Shown piece by piece: positions 49,249-57,853 of a stretch of 64,000 nucleotides of DNA. The stretch comes from Aestuariispira ectoiniformans (GTDB taxonomy: Bacteria; Pseudomonadota; Alphaproteobacteria; UBA8366; Aestuariispiraceae). How positions within the stretch are numbered: the first letter of the stretch is position 1; the number at the start of each line of letters is the position of its first letter. The stretch is from assembly GCF_025136295.1 (NCBI RefSeq), contig NZ_CP062788.1, forward strand, positions 2,336,501 through 2,400,500, in the 5' to 3' direction. The position numbers and the translations under genes were made by a program. The notes beneath the pieces are model-generated. The model was not told the origin of the DNA, ran no database searches, and saw nothing but the letters and a program-made list of their open reading frames with translations.

Positions 49249-51219
49249 TGGAATCCTAGTCGTTATCATATCATTCTGGCGGGCATTGGCGGTGATGCAC
49301 ATTCGGTTGGATTGATTTTGTTGCGTCAGGCCTTACAGCTCACCGGCTATCAGGTTCATTATTTGGGAACGCAGAACCGGATTGAGGATGTGCTGGAAGT
49401 AGCACCGGGCGCGGACGCGGTTCTTTTGTCGTGCATGGATGGGCATGCAGGGCATTACCTTAAACCGTTAGTGCAGCACAGACTGAATGATGAGGAGGAA
49501 ACCGGGCCGCTTTGGTATCTGGGGGGCAACCCGTCAGTTTTGCCTCTAGCCCGTGCCCGACGTGTATTTGCGGAGATGGGGTTCAAACGCGTCTATCTGG
49601 GGTTTGTGGACCTTACGGCTTTCCTGGAGGGGCTTGCCGAAGATCTTCATAACCGCGTCCCGTCGGGTGGGCCAGCGGCACGAATTATGCCTGAGCGCAA
49701 TGCTGCTTTTCTGGCGATTGCTGATTGGTTGCTGCACGATGTGGACCATGATTTGCAACGGCGGGAAGTTTTGCTTGGCTGGCCAACCGGCGCGGCTGCA
49801 AATGATTTCAACGATAATGCCTCATTCCTGAAAACCTGCCCGTCACTGGCATTGGCGCAGTCTCACGCGGCGCGGAAGGGACGTCCGCTAGTGCAGCCGC
49901 GTGCGGGCGTGGCATTGGCCGATGATCAGCAGCGCCTTTTCCACCGTTTGAGGTGTGGAGGTGCTGACGTCCTGTCCTATCAGATTGACTCGCTGACACG
50001 GAATAACCGCTATTCGGAGGCAGAAGAGGGGATTGCCGAAAGCCGTCAGTGCGGGCAATCGACATTGAATGGCTTTCCGTTGGTCAATCATGGTGTGGAT
50101 GCGTTGCGGCGTATTGCACGTTCTGTACCGAGACCGTTGCAATGCCGTCACTCGACACGGGACCCGCGGCTTCTCGCAGAACTCTGTTATGCCGGTGGCG
50201 TTACGGCCTTCGAAGGTGGGGCGATTTGCTACAATCTGCCATATTTCAAGGATTACCCTTTGGCAGAGGCTATCCAGAACTGGCGCTATGTGGATCGGCT
50301 GACGGGCCGCTACCTTGATCGCTACGGCATTGTGATTGACCGGGAATTTTTCGGGGTTTTGACGGCCACATTGATGCCTCCGTCAATCGCAATCACAGTT
50401 TGCATCCTCGAAGCCGCACTGGCCGTACGTCAGGGTGTCGGATCGGTTTCATTGGGGTATGCCGAACAGGGAAACAGAGTGCAGGATATTGCCGCCATTC
50501 GGGCAATTCCAGGTCTTACACGTAACTTTTTCAGGGCTGTGGACTTGCCGTCGGTACAGATATCTACCGTGTTTCACCAGTATATGTCGGCTTTCCCGGA
50601 GGATGAGGGGGCATCCATGCAGCTCATCCATGCGTCGGCCGAGACAGCAGCACTTTCGGGAGCAACAAGGGTTCTGACCAAGACAGCAGTAGAGGCCGTT
50701 CGTATTCCTACCGTCGAAGATAATGTTGCAGGTTTGCAAACCGTCCATCGTGGCATCGCATTGGCGGGGGAAGGACATTTCGAAGATGCCTCCGTTCGGA
50801 TAGAGCAGCGCCTGATCGTAGAGGAGGTGTCGGCAATGTTGGATGCTGTTCTTGTACTGGGGAGCGGGGATGTTGCTGTCGGGTTGGAACGTGCATTTGC
50901 CAACGGGAATCTGGATATTCCGTTCTCCCCGAGTGTCCACAATGCGGGCCAGGTGGTAACGGGACGCGATATTACTGGTGCCGTGAGGTTTTTGTCTTGT
51001 GGAAACCTGCCGCTATCCCGTGAAGCAAAACAATTTCATGAGGAATGCATGGCGGAGCGTCGCCGACGCGATTCTGTTCCAATAGCGGAAAGCTATCGGA
51101 TCGTGGAAGATGATGTACTGGCCCTGCCCAGAGGACGTGTTCCGCGTTGGCCGCTGTCTGAGCGCACAATTACGGGTTTTGACCCTGACATGGGGCTTAC
51201 CACAGCCGTATTCTCCTGA
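49246..51219 (+). CDS. Fused coenzyme B12-dependent glutamate mutase (S + E subunits)
   Basis: 657 aa. Residues 1 to about 140 are the cobalamin-binding small subunit, with the DxHxxG motif as D17-A-H19-S-V-G22 (His19 is the expected axial cobalt ligand). Residues about 155-657 match the large catalytic (epsilon) subunit, including the B12/substrate-region strings NGFPLVNHG and LPSVQIST. Glutamate mutase rearranges L-glutamate to L-threo-3-methylaspartate. In lipopeptide pathways the two subunits are usually separate genes; here they form one polypeptide. Position directly after the terminal NRPS gene and before an Asp/Glu racemase points to supply of 3-methylaspartate for the peptide rather than glutamate fermentation. 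The usual two-part lengths are retained, so the protein looks complete. Confidence 0.88.
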   Translation: MWNPSRYHIILAGIGGDAHSVGLILLRQALQLTGYQVHYLGTQNRIEDVLEVAPGADAVLLSCMDGHAGHYLKPLVQHRLNDEEETGPLWYLGGNPSVLPLARARRVFAEMGFKRVYLGFVDLTAFLEGLAEDLHNRVPSGGPAARIMPERNAAFLAIADWLLHDVDHDLQRREVLLGWPTGAAANDFNDNASFLKTCPSLALAQSHAARKGRPLVQPRAGVALADDQQRLFHRLRCGGADVLSYQIDSLTRNNRYSEAEEGIAESRQCGQSTLNGFPLVNHGVDALRRIARSVPRPLQCRHSTRDPRLLAELCYAGGVTAFEGGAICYNLPYFKDYPLAEAIQNWRYVDRLTGRYLDRYGIVIDREFFGVLTATLMPPSIAITVCILEAALAVRQGVGSVSLGYAEQGNRVQDIAAIRAIPGLTRNFFRAVDLPSVQISTVFHQYMSAFPEDEGASMQLIHASAETAALSGATRVLTKTAVEAVRIPTVEDNVAGLQTVHRGIALAGEGHFEDASVRIEQRLIVEEVSAMLDAVLVLGSGDVAVGLERAFANGNLDIPFSPSVHNAGQVVTGRDITGAVRFLSCGNLPLSREAKQFHEECMAERRRRDSVPIAESYRIVEDDVLALPRGRVPRWPLSERTITGFDPDMGLTTAVFS

Positions 51220-51237
51220 CCGAAGGATTAAATACAG

Positions 51238-51996
51238 ATGATCGGAATCCTTGGCGGGATGGGCCCGCTGGCCACCGTCGACCTTATGTCCAAGCTTATT
51301 GCGTTATCCGGTGCGGAAAACGATCAGGATAACTTACCTGTTGTCGTTTGGAGTGATCCTCGCGTTCCGGACCGCAGGGCGGCCCTCCTTGAGGCGGGAG
51401 CGCCTTCACCTCTGCCGGTGATGTTGCAGGGGATTGCCGCATTGGAAGCCGCAGGGGCAACCCTGATCATTATTGCCTGCAACACGGCGCATGCCTGGTA
51501 TGAAACGATGGCAGAGACAGCCAAGGTACCCATCCTGCATATTGCAGATTCAGCCTGCGATCAGCTTTGTTCGAGCCTCCCGGAGGGTTCGAGGGTGGCG
51601 GTGATCGCGACCCATGCCACCCTGGTGACAGGGTTCTATCAGGAGAGGCTTGAGCGGCGGGGGATGAAAAGCCTGGTCCTTGATGACGAGGATACCCATA
51701 CACATGTGCAATCTGTGATCGCCTGCGTAAAGCGTGGGGATATTGCCGCCAGTTACCGGGATATGACCGTTGCTCTGGACAAGTTATTGGCAAAGGGGGC
51801 TGATGCCGCATTACTTGCATGCACGGAATTGCCGCTCGCAGTACCGCCCGAAGGACACGCCCTTCCGCGTTTTGACGCAACAGAGGCGTTGGCGCGAGCG
51901 GCGATTGACTATTTCCGGGATATCTCTGCTTGTCCGACTTTGCCTACGGGGCAGGCTGTACAAAGTGTCATGCAGGAACGCCTGCTTCCGCGATAA
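51238..51996 (+). CDS. Aspartate/glutamate racemase family protein
   Basis: 252 aa, PLP-independent racemase. The N-terminus GILGGMGPLATVD and the paired catalytic cysteines Cys81 (ACNTAH) and Cys195 (ACTELP) are intact. Such enzymes interconvert L- and D-Asp or D-Glu. The microcystin clusters carry a similar racemase beside the methyl-Asp module, so here the likely role is making D-Asp or D-3-methyl-Asp from the mutase product. It starts 18 bp after the mutase with AAGGA upstream, probably in the same operon. Its last 29 bp overlap the convergent thioesterase gene. Substrate is inferred from context. Confidence 0.85.
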   Translation: MIGILGGMGPLATVDLMSKLIALSGAENDQDNLPVVVWSDPRVPDRRAALLEAGAPSPLPVMLQGIAALEAAGATLIIIACNTAHAWYETMAETAKVPILHIADSACDQLCSSLPEGSRVAVIATHATLVTGFYQERLERRGMKSLVLDDEDTHTHVQSVIACVKRGDIAASYRDMTVALDKLLAKGADAALLACTELPLAVPPEGHALPRFDATEALARAAIDYFRDISACPTLPTGQAVQSVMQERLLPR

Positions 51997-52672
51997 GCCG
52001 TTCGATTTCTGACGTCATGCTCGACAAGGCATTCTGGAAATAGAAATGTCCACCGGGAAGCGTGCGGCTGCCCAGGAAATGTCTGGAATGTCTGGCCCAG
52101 GCCTCAAGGTCTTCCGCACTGACTTCAGGATCGTCAATGCCGCCGATGCTGGCCAAGGGAACTGGTAGGGCGGTGTCTTCCGAATAGCGATATGTTTCAC
52201 ACGCGCGAAAATCGCGTCGCAAGGTCGGGCGCACGAAATCCATCATTTCGCTATTTTCCAGAACCTCTTTCGGAGTACCGGAATAGGCGGCGAGTTCTGC
52301 GTCAAAGTCGTTGTCGGACAGGGGATGCAGCATGCGGCGGTCAAGGGGCTGATGTGGTGCCCTGTGGGCGGATACGATCATGAGATGCGGTAATCGCGCA
52401 TTTTTCCTGATTAATGCACGTACCGCCTCGAATGCCATGAGCGCGCCCATGGAATGACCGAAAAGGGCATAGGGTTTTGTCTCGGACGCGATTTGCGAGG
52501 CAATTCGCGCTCCCATCTCTTCGATAGACAGGGTCTCAGGGGCATCGAGATAGGGGCGGCCCTTGTCTGGCGTGTCGAGGGGAACAGCCTCAGCAATCTC
52601 GGACAGCGCCTCCGGCCAGGCCCCATAGGAACGGGCGGAGCCGCCCGCAAAAGGTAGAAGATAAAGACGCAT
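51968..52672 (-). CDS. Type II (editing) thioesterase
   Basis: 234 aa alpha/beta hydrolase of the GrsT/LgrE type, the usual length for the family. It begins LYLLPFAGGSARSY and has nucleophile Ser74 in FGHSMGA, acid Asp180/181 in GGIDDPEV and His209 in LPGGHFYF. External thioesterases remove misprimed or stalled acyl groups from NRPS carrier domains. It is the second gene of a leftward pair, 5 bp after the exporter gene, with a GAGGGA Shine-Dalgarno lying over the exporter's last codons. Its 3' end overlaps the racemase gene tail-to-tail. Confidence 0.9.
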   Translation of the reverse strand: MRLYLLPFAGGSARSYGAWPEALSEIAEAVPLDTPDKGRPYLDAPETLSIEEMGARIASQIASETKPYALFGHSMGALMAFEAVRALIRKNARLPHLMIVSAHRAPHQPLDRRMLHPLSDNDFDAELAAYSGTPKEVLENSEMMDFVRPTLRRDFRACETYRYSEDTALPVPLASIGGIDDPEVSAEDLEAWARHSRHFLGSRTLPGGHFYFQNALSSMTSEIERLIAEAGVPA

Positions 52673-52677
52673 AAATT

Positions 52678-54357
52678 CTATCCCTCATTTGCGACTGCCG
52701 GTCGGCGTACCAGCATACGTTGGTTGGGTTTGTCAGATTCGATTTTGCCATAGCGAAAGGTGACGATCCGGTCGGCTACGGCGAAGTAGTCATCGTCATG
52801 AGTGACAACAATCACGGTTTTTCCCTGCGCCGCGAGTTCAGGAAGGAAGGTGAGATAAAAGACCTCCCGGAATGCCGGGTCCTGATCGGAGGCCCATTCG
52901 TCGAAAACAACAATGGGTTTGTCATCAAGCAAGACGACCAACAGTGCCAGGCGTTTGCGCTGTCCCGTCGACAAGGCTGTGGTCGTGGACAAGACGCCGT
53001 TTTCAAATTTGACCACGCGTTCCAGTTCAAGGCGTTCCAGATGGCGTGCCGCAGCATCGGCCAACTCGTTGACCTGTCCTTCGGGAGCGGGCGGATAGGC
53101 ATCGAAGACATGATAATCACTGAATACGCCGGCAAAATGCTGACGGTACCAGTCAATGTTCTCGCTGCTTACGGTCTGGCCGTTGAGCCTGATTGTGCCA
53201 GCCTCTGATTCATAAAGACCCGTGATGACCTTGGCGGCCGTCGTCTTGCCAGAGCCATTGCCACCGACGAAAAACACGATTTCGCCGGGCCGGAAGGCGA
53301 TGTCCAGCGGGCCGACATGAAACTCATGATCTGTAGTCTCGGCACTGCCATAAGTATATTCAAGCGCCTCAACAGCGAAATCCTCGACCGGTCCGTGGTT
53401 CTCAATTGGTGGTAAAGGTTCGCGGCGATGCAGGTTCTCGCCCAGGACACCAAGCTTGTGCAGACGTTCAATGGATACACGTGCCGACGTCAACATCGAG
53501 ACGAACTGTACGATGCTTTCGATCGGGGCAGGCAGATAGAGGACGATGACCGCGAATTTGGTCAAAACCGCGCTGTCTATTGGCGTGAAACGTGGGACGA
53601 CAAAGACGATCACACCAAGGCAAACGAAATAAAGCACCTGGCTCAATGTCAGCCCGGTCGTGGAATAGATCGCACCGGCAAGTGATTTTCGAAAATGCTT
53701 GTCCAGGATATCCGTGAAGGAGGTCTCGAAAAGATGACGCTGGCGATGGGTATTGAAACGCAATTCCTTCACGCCGCGGGTCATGCCTCCCGTCAGGTCG
53801 TAAAGACCATCCCTGGCATTTCGTGCGTCACGTTGGGCGTTCGTCGCAAGCGCAATCAGCCAGCGATAGCAAAGAACGCCCAACACCAGGACTCCCAACA
53901 GTGCGGCCAGTCCGTATAGGGACACAAAGCCCAGATAGATCAGGGCGCCGATGAGAACAATGATCTGGCCCAGGAAGTTCGGCAGGCCCGAAAGTCCGGC
54001 GCCGATGCGTACAACATCGTCAAAGACCAAGGCCATGACCCGGGGGACGCCGAGATCCTCAATCCGTTTGAGAGGGAGGCTCAGAATATTGCGGGTGAGG
54101 TTGTAGCGAATGCGGGCGATGGCGCGCATTGACAGCCAGTCGAGCAGGTTTCGCGACACCAGACGGCTGAGGACCAGGAGCAGGATTGCACCCATGAACC
54201 AAAGTCCGGCGGGAAAGTCGCTTTGAAGGTCGCCAGCCAGTTCCTGACCAATCAGACGCAGCGCAAAAATGGTTGCCCCTGCCGCCAAAAGAACCAGTGC
54301 CGTAAGAGGCACGACTGCCAGGCCGCAGATACGCATCAGAAGTAAAGTAACACTCAC
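52678..54357 (-). CDS. SyrD/PvdE-like cyclic peptide ABC exporter
   Basis: 559 aa half-transporter with membrane and ATPase parts in one chain. The N-terminal 300 residues hold about six hydrophobic segments. The ATPase shows Walker A GGNGSGKTT (near residue 368), signature LSTGQRKRLALL and Walker B IVVFDEWASDQD. The DEWASDQDP variant is typical of the cyclic-peptide/siderophore exporter family (SyrD, PvdE), which moves nonribosomal peptides out of the cytoplasm. The start is GTG 54357 with GGAGGA 6 nt upstream. It is the first gene of the leftward pair with the type II thioesterase. This is the only export system visible beside the NRPS operon and the best candidate for exporting its product. 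Confidence 0.9.
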   Translation of the reverse strand: MSVTLLLMRICGLAVVPLTALVLLAAGATIFALRLIGQELAGDLQSDFPAGLWFMGAILLLVLSRLVSRNLLDWLSMRAIARIRYNLTRNILSLPLKRIEDLGVPRVMALVFDDVVRIGAGLSGLPNFLGQIIVLIGALIYLGFVSLYGLAALLGVLVLGVLCYRWLIALATNAQRDARNARDGLYDLTGGMTRGVKELRFNTHRQRHLFETSFTDILDKHFRKSLAGAIYSTTGLTLSQVLYFVCLGVIVFVVPRFTPIDSAVLTKFAVIVLYLPAPIESIVQFVSMLTSARVSIERLHKLGVLGENLHRREPLPPIENHGPVEDFAVEALEYTYGSAETTDHEFHVGPLDIAFRPGEIVFFVGGNGSGKTTAAKVITGLYESEAGTIRLNGQTVSSENIDWYRQHFAGVFSDYHVFDAYPPAPEGQVNELADAAARHLERLELERVVKFENGVLSTTTALSTGQRKRLALLVVLLDDKPIVVFDEWASDQDPAFREVFYLTFLPELAAQGKTVIVVTHDDDYFAVADRIVTFRYGKIESDKPNQRMLVRRPAVANEG

Positions 54358-54616
54358 GAAAAGTCCTCCGAGCGCCGGACAAACGGCGTTTTATCTGGAT
54401 TGTCGCAATCTGTACTACCCATGCGGGCCCACCGTGACAGGCAAAGCCCATGTTATTGTGTGCTTAGCTCCCGGGGAGGAGGCAGCTATGGTCTCTCAAT
54501 AACACGCTATAGTGGTGAACCTCAACCGATACCTCACGCTATATTGCATGGTATCATAGTAACTTAATAAAGGCGGTCTGGTGATAGGAAGGTGAGGGGA
54601 ATGAGGGGGCGCAGTT
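54358..54616. other. Intergenic region upstream of the exporter
   Basis: 259 bp between the leftward acyltransferase and the leftward exporter. It should hold the exporter promoter and the acyltransferase 3' end. The part at about 54500-54580 is AT-rich. I see no clear terminator hairpin with a T-run and no confident promoter boxes. Confidence 0.4.
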
Positions 54617-55750
54617 TCAAGTCGTTCCTGCTTTGAGGTCTGCCGCCTTGCGATCTCCCTTCAAATGATGCCGCAGGTCATTTATCGGCCGTTCAATATA
54701 TTTGTAGGAAAGCCAGGAGAGGATCAAAACGACGATCAGGCCGACCACGATCATGATCGATGAGGTCACTGCATCGACATTCAGGAAGTCCTTGCCTGTT
54801 TCTGGATTCTTCGCAATGGGGAAATGCAAGACAAAGCGCAGGATCTGGGTGATCGTCCACCATGCAAAATTATGCCACATATAAATACCGTAGCTGATCG
54901 TGCCCAAAAACACGAGCTGGCGATTGCACAGAATTGCCTTGGGCAGGGTAGGGCCGCTGCGGAAAAGCGCGAGGATTGTCGCCGAAAAGAGCAGCGGAAA
55001 CAGGATGAGCGGGAAGTCACCCTTAAAGGTAACCGCCACGGCGCTGCCAATCAGTAGAATTGTACCAACGCTGCCGGGAATTTTGGGGGCGAGGCGGCGA
55101 CCGACCAGATAGACAACATATCCCAGATAGAAGGCATATATGCAGCGAATGATCGCAAAGCCGGTCATCGCACCGGCTGTATTGGTTATATGAAGGGTAA
55201 TTGCCGCTGTGACGATTATAAGTGCATTTACAATAATTTTTGACCTGCGGCTTTGAAATAGAATTAATAAGATGCCAAAGACAGCATAGGTATAGAATTC
55301 CGTCGATATCGACCAGCTTGGTGTATTGAATGTCAGATTTTGTTCAAATAATGCCTGAGTCAGAAAAATATTATTTAGAAAAGCACCAAGGTCATTACTG
55401 CTAAAGGCAGCATTGTATGCCTTGATTCCAGTTTTTTGTTCGAAGGCGTATTTTGCTAGTTCAATAAAAAGAAATAATATTAAAGTAACGAAATGTAAGG
55501 GATAGAGACGCAGAAAGCGTTTTGCCTGAAAAATACATAAAGACTTAAAACAGGTTATTTTTGTTTCATAATTATAGGCTATTACAAAGCCGCTTAATAC
55601 AAAGAAGAAGTCCACCATCAGGTCGCTGTTGGCGACAAAGGTATTGTTGGCGAGGGGGGAGTTTATGGCGAAATGGGCGTGGAACAGCGTCACGGCTATC
55701 GCCGCCAGGCCCCTAAGTGATTCCAAATATAGAATCTTTTCCCCCTGCAT
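54617..55750 (-). CDS. Acyltransferase 3 family membrane protein (OafA/YrhL-like)
   Basis: 377 aa integral membrane acyltransferase with about ten hydrophobic segments. Family landmarks: N-terminal LYLESLRGLAAIAV followed by LFHAHF (the conserved His), DFFFVLSGFVIAY, and AKRFLRLYPLHF. The C-terminus SYKYIERPIND is also typical. These enzymes transfer acetyl or other acyl groups to sugars, lipids or peptides at the membrane. The gene is visibly richer in A and T than the NRPS genes, especially around 55200-55600, suggesting separate acquisition. It may decorate the NRPS product or the cell surface; nothing in the sequence decides. Start ATG 55750 has GGAGAG upstream. Confidence 0.85.
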   Translation of the reverse strand: MQGEKILYLESLRGLAAIAVTLFHAHFAINSPLANNTFVANSDLMVDFFFVLSGFVIAYNYETKITCFKSLCIFQAKRFLRLYPLHFVTLILFLFIELAKYAFEQKTGIKAYNAAFSSNDLGAFLNNIFLTQALFEQNLTFNTPSWSISTEFYTYAVFGILLILFQSRRSKIIVNALIIVTAAITLHITNTAGAMTGFAIIRCIYAFYLGYVVYLVGRRLAPKIPGSVGTILLIGSAVAVTFKGDFPLILFPLLFSATILALFRSGPTLPKAILCNRQLVFLGTISYGIYMWHNFAWWTITQILRFVLHFPIAKNPETGKDFLNVDAVTSSIMIVVGLIVVLILSWLSYKYIERPINDLRHHLKGDRKAADLKAGTT

Positions 55751-56026
55751 GGATATGTCTCTCCGCCCTCTGATTGAACCCGATAGTCTCTGCCTGTCTC
55801 GCCAGGCCCCGTGATATGAGGTATTTTCTATTTAATTAAAAAACAACTAAAATCATTGATTTAATGATGTGGTTTTCGTAATGGTATTTCATGTAACTTA
55901 TTGTTGCTACCAATTAAAAGTTGTCTCCTAATAAAACGAAAAAATTCGTTTGGCTTCGGTTTGAGGTGGCAGACTGGGCTATGTGACGAATGTCGACGAT
56001 GTTCGCCATATGAGAGGGAAGTTGAT
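55751..56026. promoter_or_regulatory. Divergent AT-rich intergenic region
   Basis: 276 bp separating the leftward acyltransferase from the rightward sugar-lipid operon; promoters for both should lie here. The stretch 55825-55925 is strongly AT-rich. A small inverted repeat, ATCATT (55852-55857) and AATGAT (55863-55868), could be a protein-binding site. No confident -35/-10 pair was assigned. Confidence 0.4.
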
Positions 56027-57463
56027 ATGGAGCAATCCGCCGATCAGATTTTCGCGGATTTGGATGGCACCCTGATTAGAACAGACCTCTTTTACGAGGC
56101 CGTTCTGCAGTTCGTGAAGCAAAATCCGCTCAACATCTTCCTCGTTTTCGCCTGGCTGTTGAAGGGGCGGCCCTTCGTCAAAGAAAAAGTGGCGCAGGCG
56201 ATTGAGCTGAATGTTGAGAGCCTTCCCTATGAAACAGAGCTGATTGACTACCTGAAAGAACAGCGCGCGCAGGGGCGACAGGTTATCCTGGCGACGGCGG
56301 CGCATCATTCCTATGCGGAGAAAATTGCCGATTTCCTGGGGTTTTTCGACGCTGTGATCGCGACACGTGCCGGTGTGAACATGAAGGGCGCGCGGAAATT
56401 GGCCGCCATACAGGATTTCGCCGGAGAGCGCCGGTTCACATATGCCGGTGACAGTTCCGCAGACCGCCCCATCTGGAAGTGCGCCCGGTCCAATATTTTC
56501 GTGAATGCCCCGATGCGAGACGTGCGGGCGTCCGAGGCCGGTGGGAAGGCGGAAAAGCACATTCAATCGCGACCGGCGGTGCTGCGCGCCTTTATCCGCG
56601 AAATGCGGATTCACCAATACGCGAAGAATGCATTGGTTCTTGTGCCGCTTTTCACGTCGCACAGCTATCAATCCCTGTCTGCTGTTATCACGGCCCTGAT
56701 AGCCTTTCTATCGTTCAGTATTTGCGCATCGGGCGTTTATTTTCTGAATGATCTTCTGGATGTGCAGGCGGACCGCAAGCATCCCCGCAAATGCAAACGC
56801 CCCCTGGCCTCCGGGGATTTGTCCATCCCTGTTGGCGTGATTGGCGCATTGGGGCTGCCGTTGGTGGCGTTCGTGCTGGCGATTGTCTTCCTGCCATGGC
56901 TGTTTGTCGCCGTTCTGGCCGGATACTATCTGCTGACCAACATATACTCCTTCTACCTGAAGCGGGTATCCACGGCGGATGTGATGACGCTTGCCGTCCT
57001 TTACACCCTGCGCGTGGTCGCAGGTGGTGCGGCATTGGGGATCAGCCTGTCATCCTGGTTGATGGGCTTTTCGATCTTCGCCTTCGTCAGCCTGGCCTAT
57101 CTGAAAAGGTATGTGGAGGTCGCCGGGTTGGCGGATGGCGTGGACAAGGCCGCCGGACGTGGCTATGGCGCGGAAGACAAGGAAGCCATGTTCAGCCTGG
57201 GCGTTGCCAATATGTCTGCGTCCGTGCTGGTCCTGGCGCTGTATATCAACAGCGAGGTTGTAAGCGGAATCTACAACAGCCCCCAACTGCTCTGGCTTTT
57301 GTGCCTGCTGATGCTTTACTGGGGCAATCGGCTCTGGATCGGTGCACGTCGCGACAAGATCGCGGATGACCCGGTCGTTTTCGCAATCAGGGACAGGGTT
57401 AGCCAGTGTGTGGGGATTTGCTTCATACTGGTAACCTTACTCGCACGGTATTTGACGTTCTAA
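56027..57463 (+). CDS. HAD phosphatase-UbiA prenyltransferase fusion (phosphoribosyl-polyprenyl synthase-like)
   Basis: 478 aa. I start at ATG 56027 (GAGAGGGA 7 nt upstream, MEQSADQIFADLDGT) rather than an in-frame ATG 126 bp earlier with no ribosome site. Residues 1-190 are a HAD phosphatase: Asp11 and Asp13 in DLDGT, and YAGDSSADRPIW as motif IV. Residues about 200-478 are a UbiA-type membrane transferase with NDLLDVQADRKHP (Asp-rich, Mg-pyrophosphate binding) and MRIHQYAKNALVL. The UbiA half resembles decaprenyl-phosphate 5-phosphoribosyltransferase, which joins PRPP to a polyprenyl phosphate. The HAD half could then remove the 5-phosphate. It is the first gene of a three-gene operon with a flippase-like and a GT-C protein, so a lipid-linked pentose donor for envelope glycosylation is the likely output (inference). 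Confidence 0.8.
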   Translation: MEQSADQIFADLDGTLIRTDLFYEAVLQFVKQNPLNIFLVFAWLLKGRPFVKEKVAQAIELNVESLPYETELIDYLKEQRAQGRQVILATAAHHSYAEKIADFLGFFDAVIATRAGVNMKGARKLAAIQDFAGERRFTYAGDSSADRPIWKCARSNIFVNAPMRDVRASEAGGKAEKHIQSRPAVLRAFIREMRIHQYAKNALVLVPLFTSHSYQSLSAVITALIAFLSFSICASGVYFLNDLLDVQADRKHPRKCKRPLASGDLSIPVGVIGALGLPLVAFVLAIVFLPWLFVAVLAGYYLLTNIYSFYLKRVSTADVMTLAVLYTLRVVAGGAALGISLSSWLMGFSIFAFVSLAYLKRYVEVAGLADGVDKAAGRGYGAEDKEAMFSLGVANMSASVLVLALYINSEVVSGIYNSPQLLWLLCLLMLYWGNRLWIGARRDKIADDPVVFAIRDRVSQCVGICFILVTLLARYLTF

Positions 57464-57478
57464 TTTGGGGTTTTCGGA

Positions 57479-57853
57479 ATGACGTTGTCGATTTTGGGGT
57501 TAATCCTGTTCACGGTCACCTTGTCAGCCTGCGCGCAACTCGCACTGAAATGGGGTGTGGGGCAGGCGCGTTTCGATGACGCGATGCATAACGGTATTGT
57601 GGACATTGCGATATCCGCGCTGATGTCACCTATGATCTGGGTCGGACTTGCGATCTATGGGTTAAGCGTGGTCATGTGGCTTTGGGTTCTGTCCAAGGTG
57701 GACCTGTCGGTGGCTTATCCGTTTGTCGGCGTAAGCTTTCTGGTGACGCTGGCCTTTGGTGCCTTCATCCTGAATGAGGCGGTGACGCCTGGACGCATTC
57801 TGGGAACCGTCCTCATTGCCGCAGGCTGCATCCTCGTAGGGAAGTCTGCATGA
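57479..57853 (+). CDS. Small four-helix SMR/EamA-like membrane protein, probable lipid-sugar flippase
   Basis: 124 aa with four hydrophobic segments, the size of small multidrug resistance and ArnE/ArnF-type proteins. Landmarks: an N-terminal helix ending in SACAQLALKWG, then VMWLWVLSKVDLSVAYPFVG and EAVTPGRILGTVLI, all typical of this family. ArnE/F relatives flip undecaprenyl-phosphate sugars across the inner membrane. Placed 15 bp after the polyprenyl-sugar synthase and overlapping the GT-C gene by ATGA, it probably flips that lipid-sugar. A drug-efflux role is the alternative. Confidence 0.75.
   Translation: MTLSILGLILFTVTLSACAQLALKWGVGQARFDDAMHNGIVDIAISALMSPMIWVGLAIYGLSVVMWLWVLSKVDLSVAYPFVGVSFLVTLAFGAFILNEAVTPGRILGTVLIAAGCILVGKSA

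Noticed and set aside
49228-51996. Glutamate fermentation (methylaspartate pathway) operon
   Set aside because: No methylaspartase or citramalate genes follow; the racemase and NRPS context fit precursor supply better.
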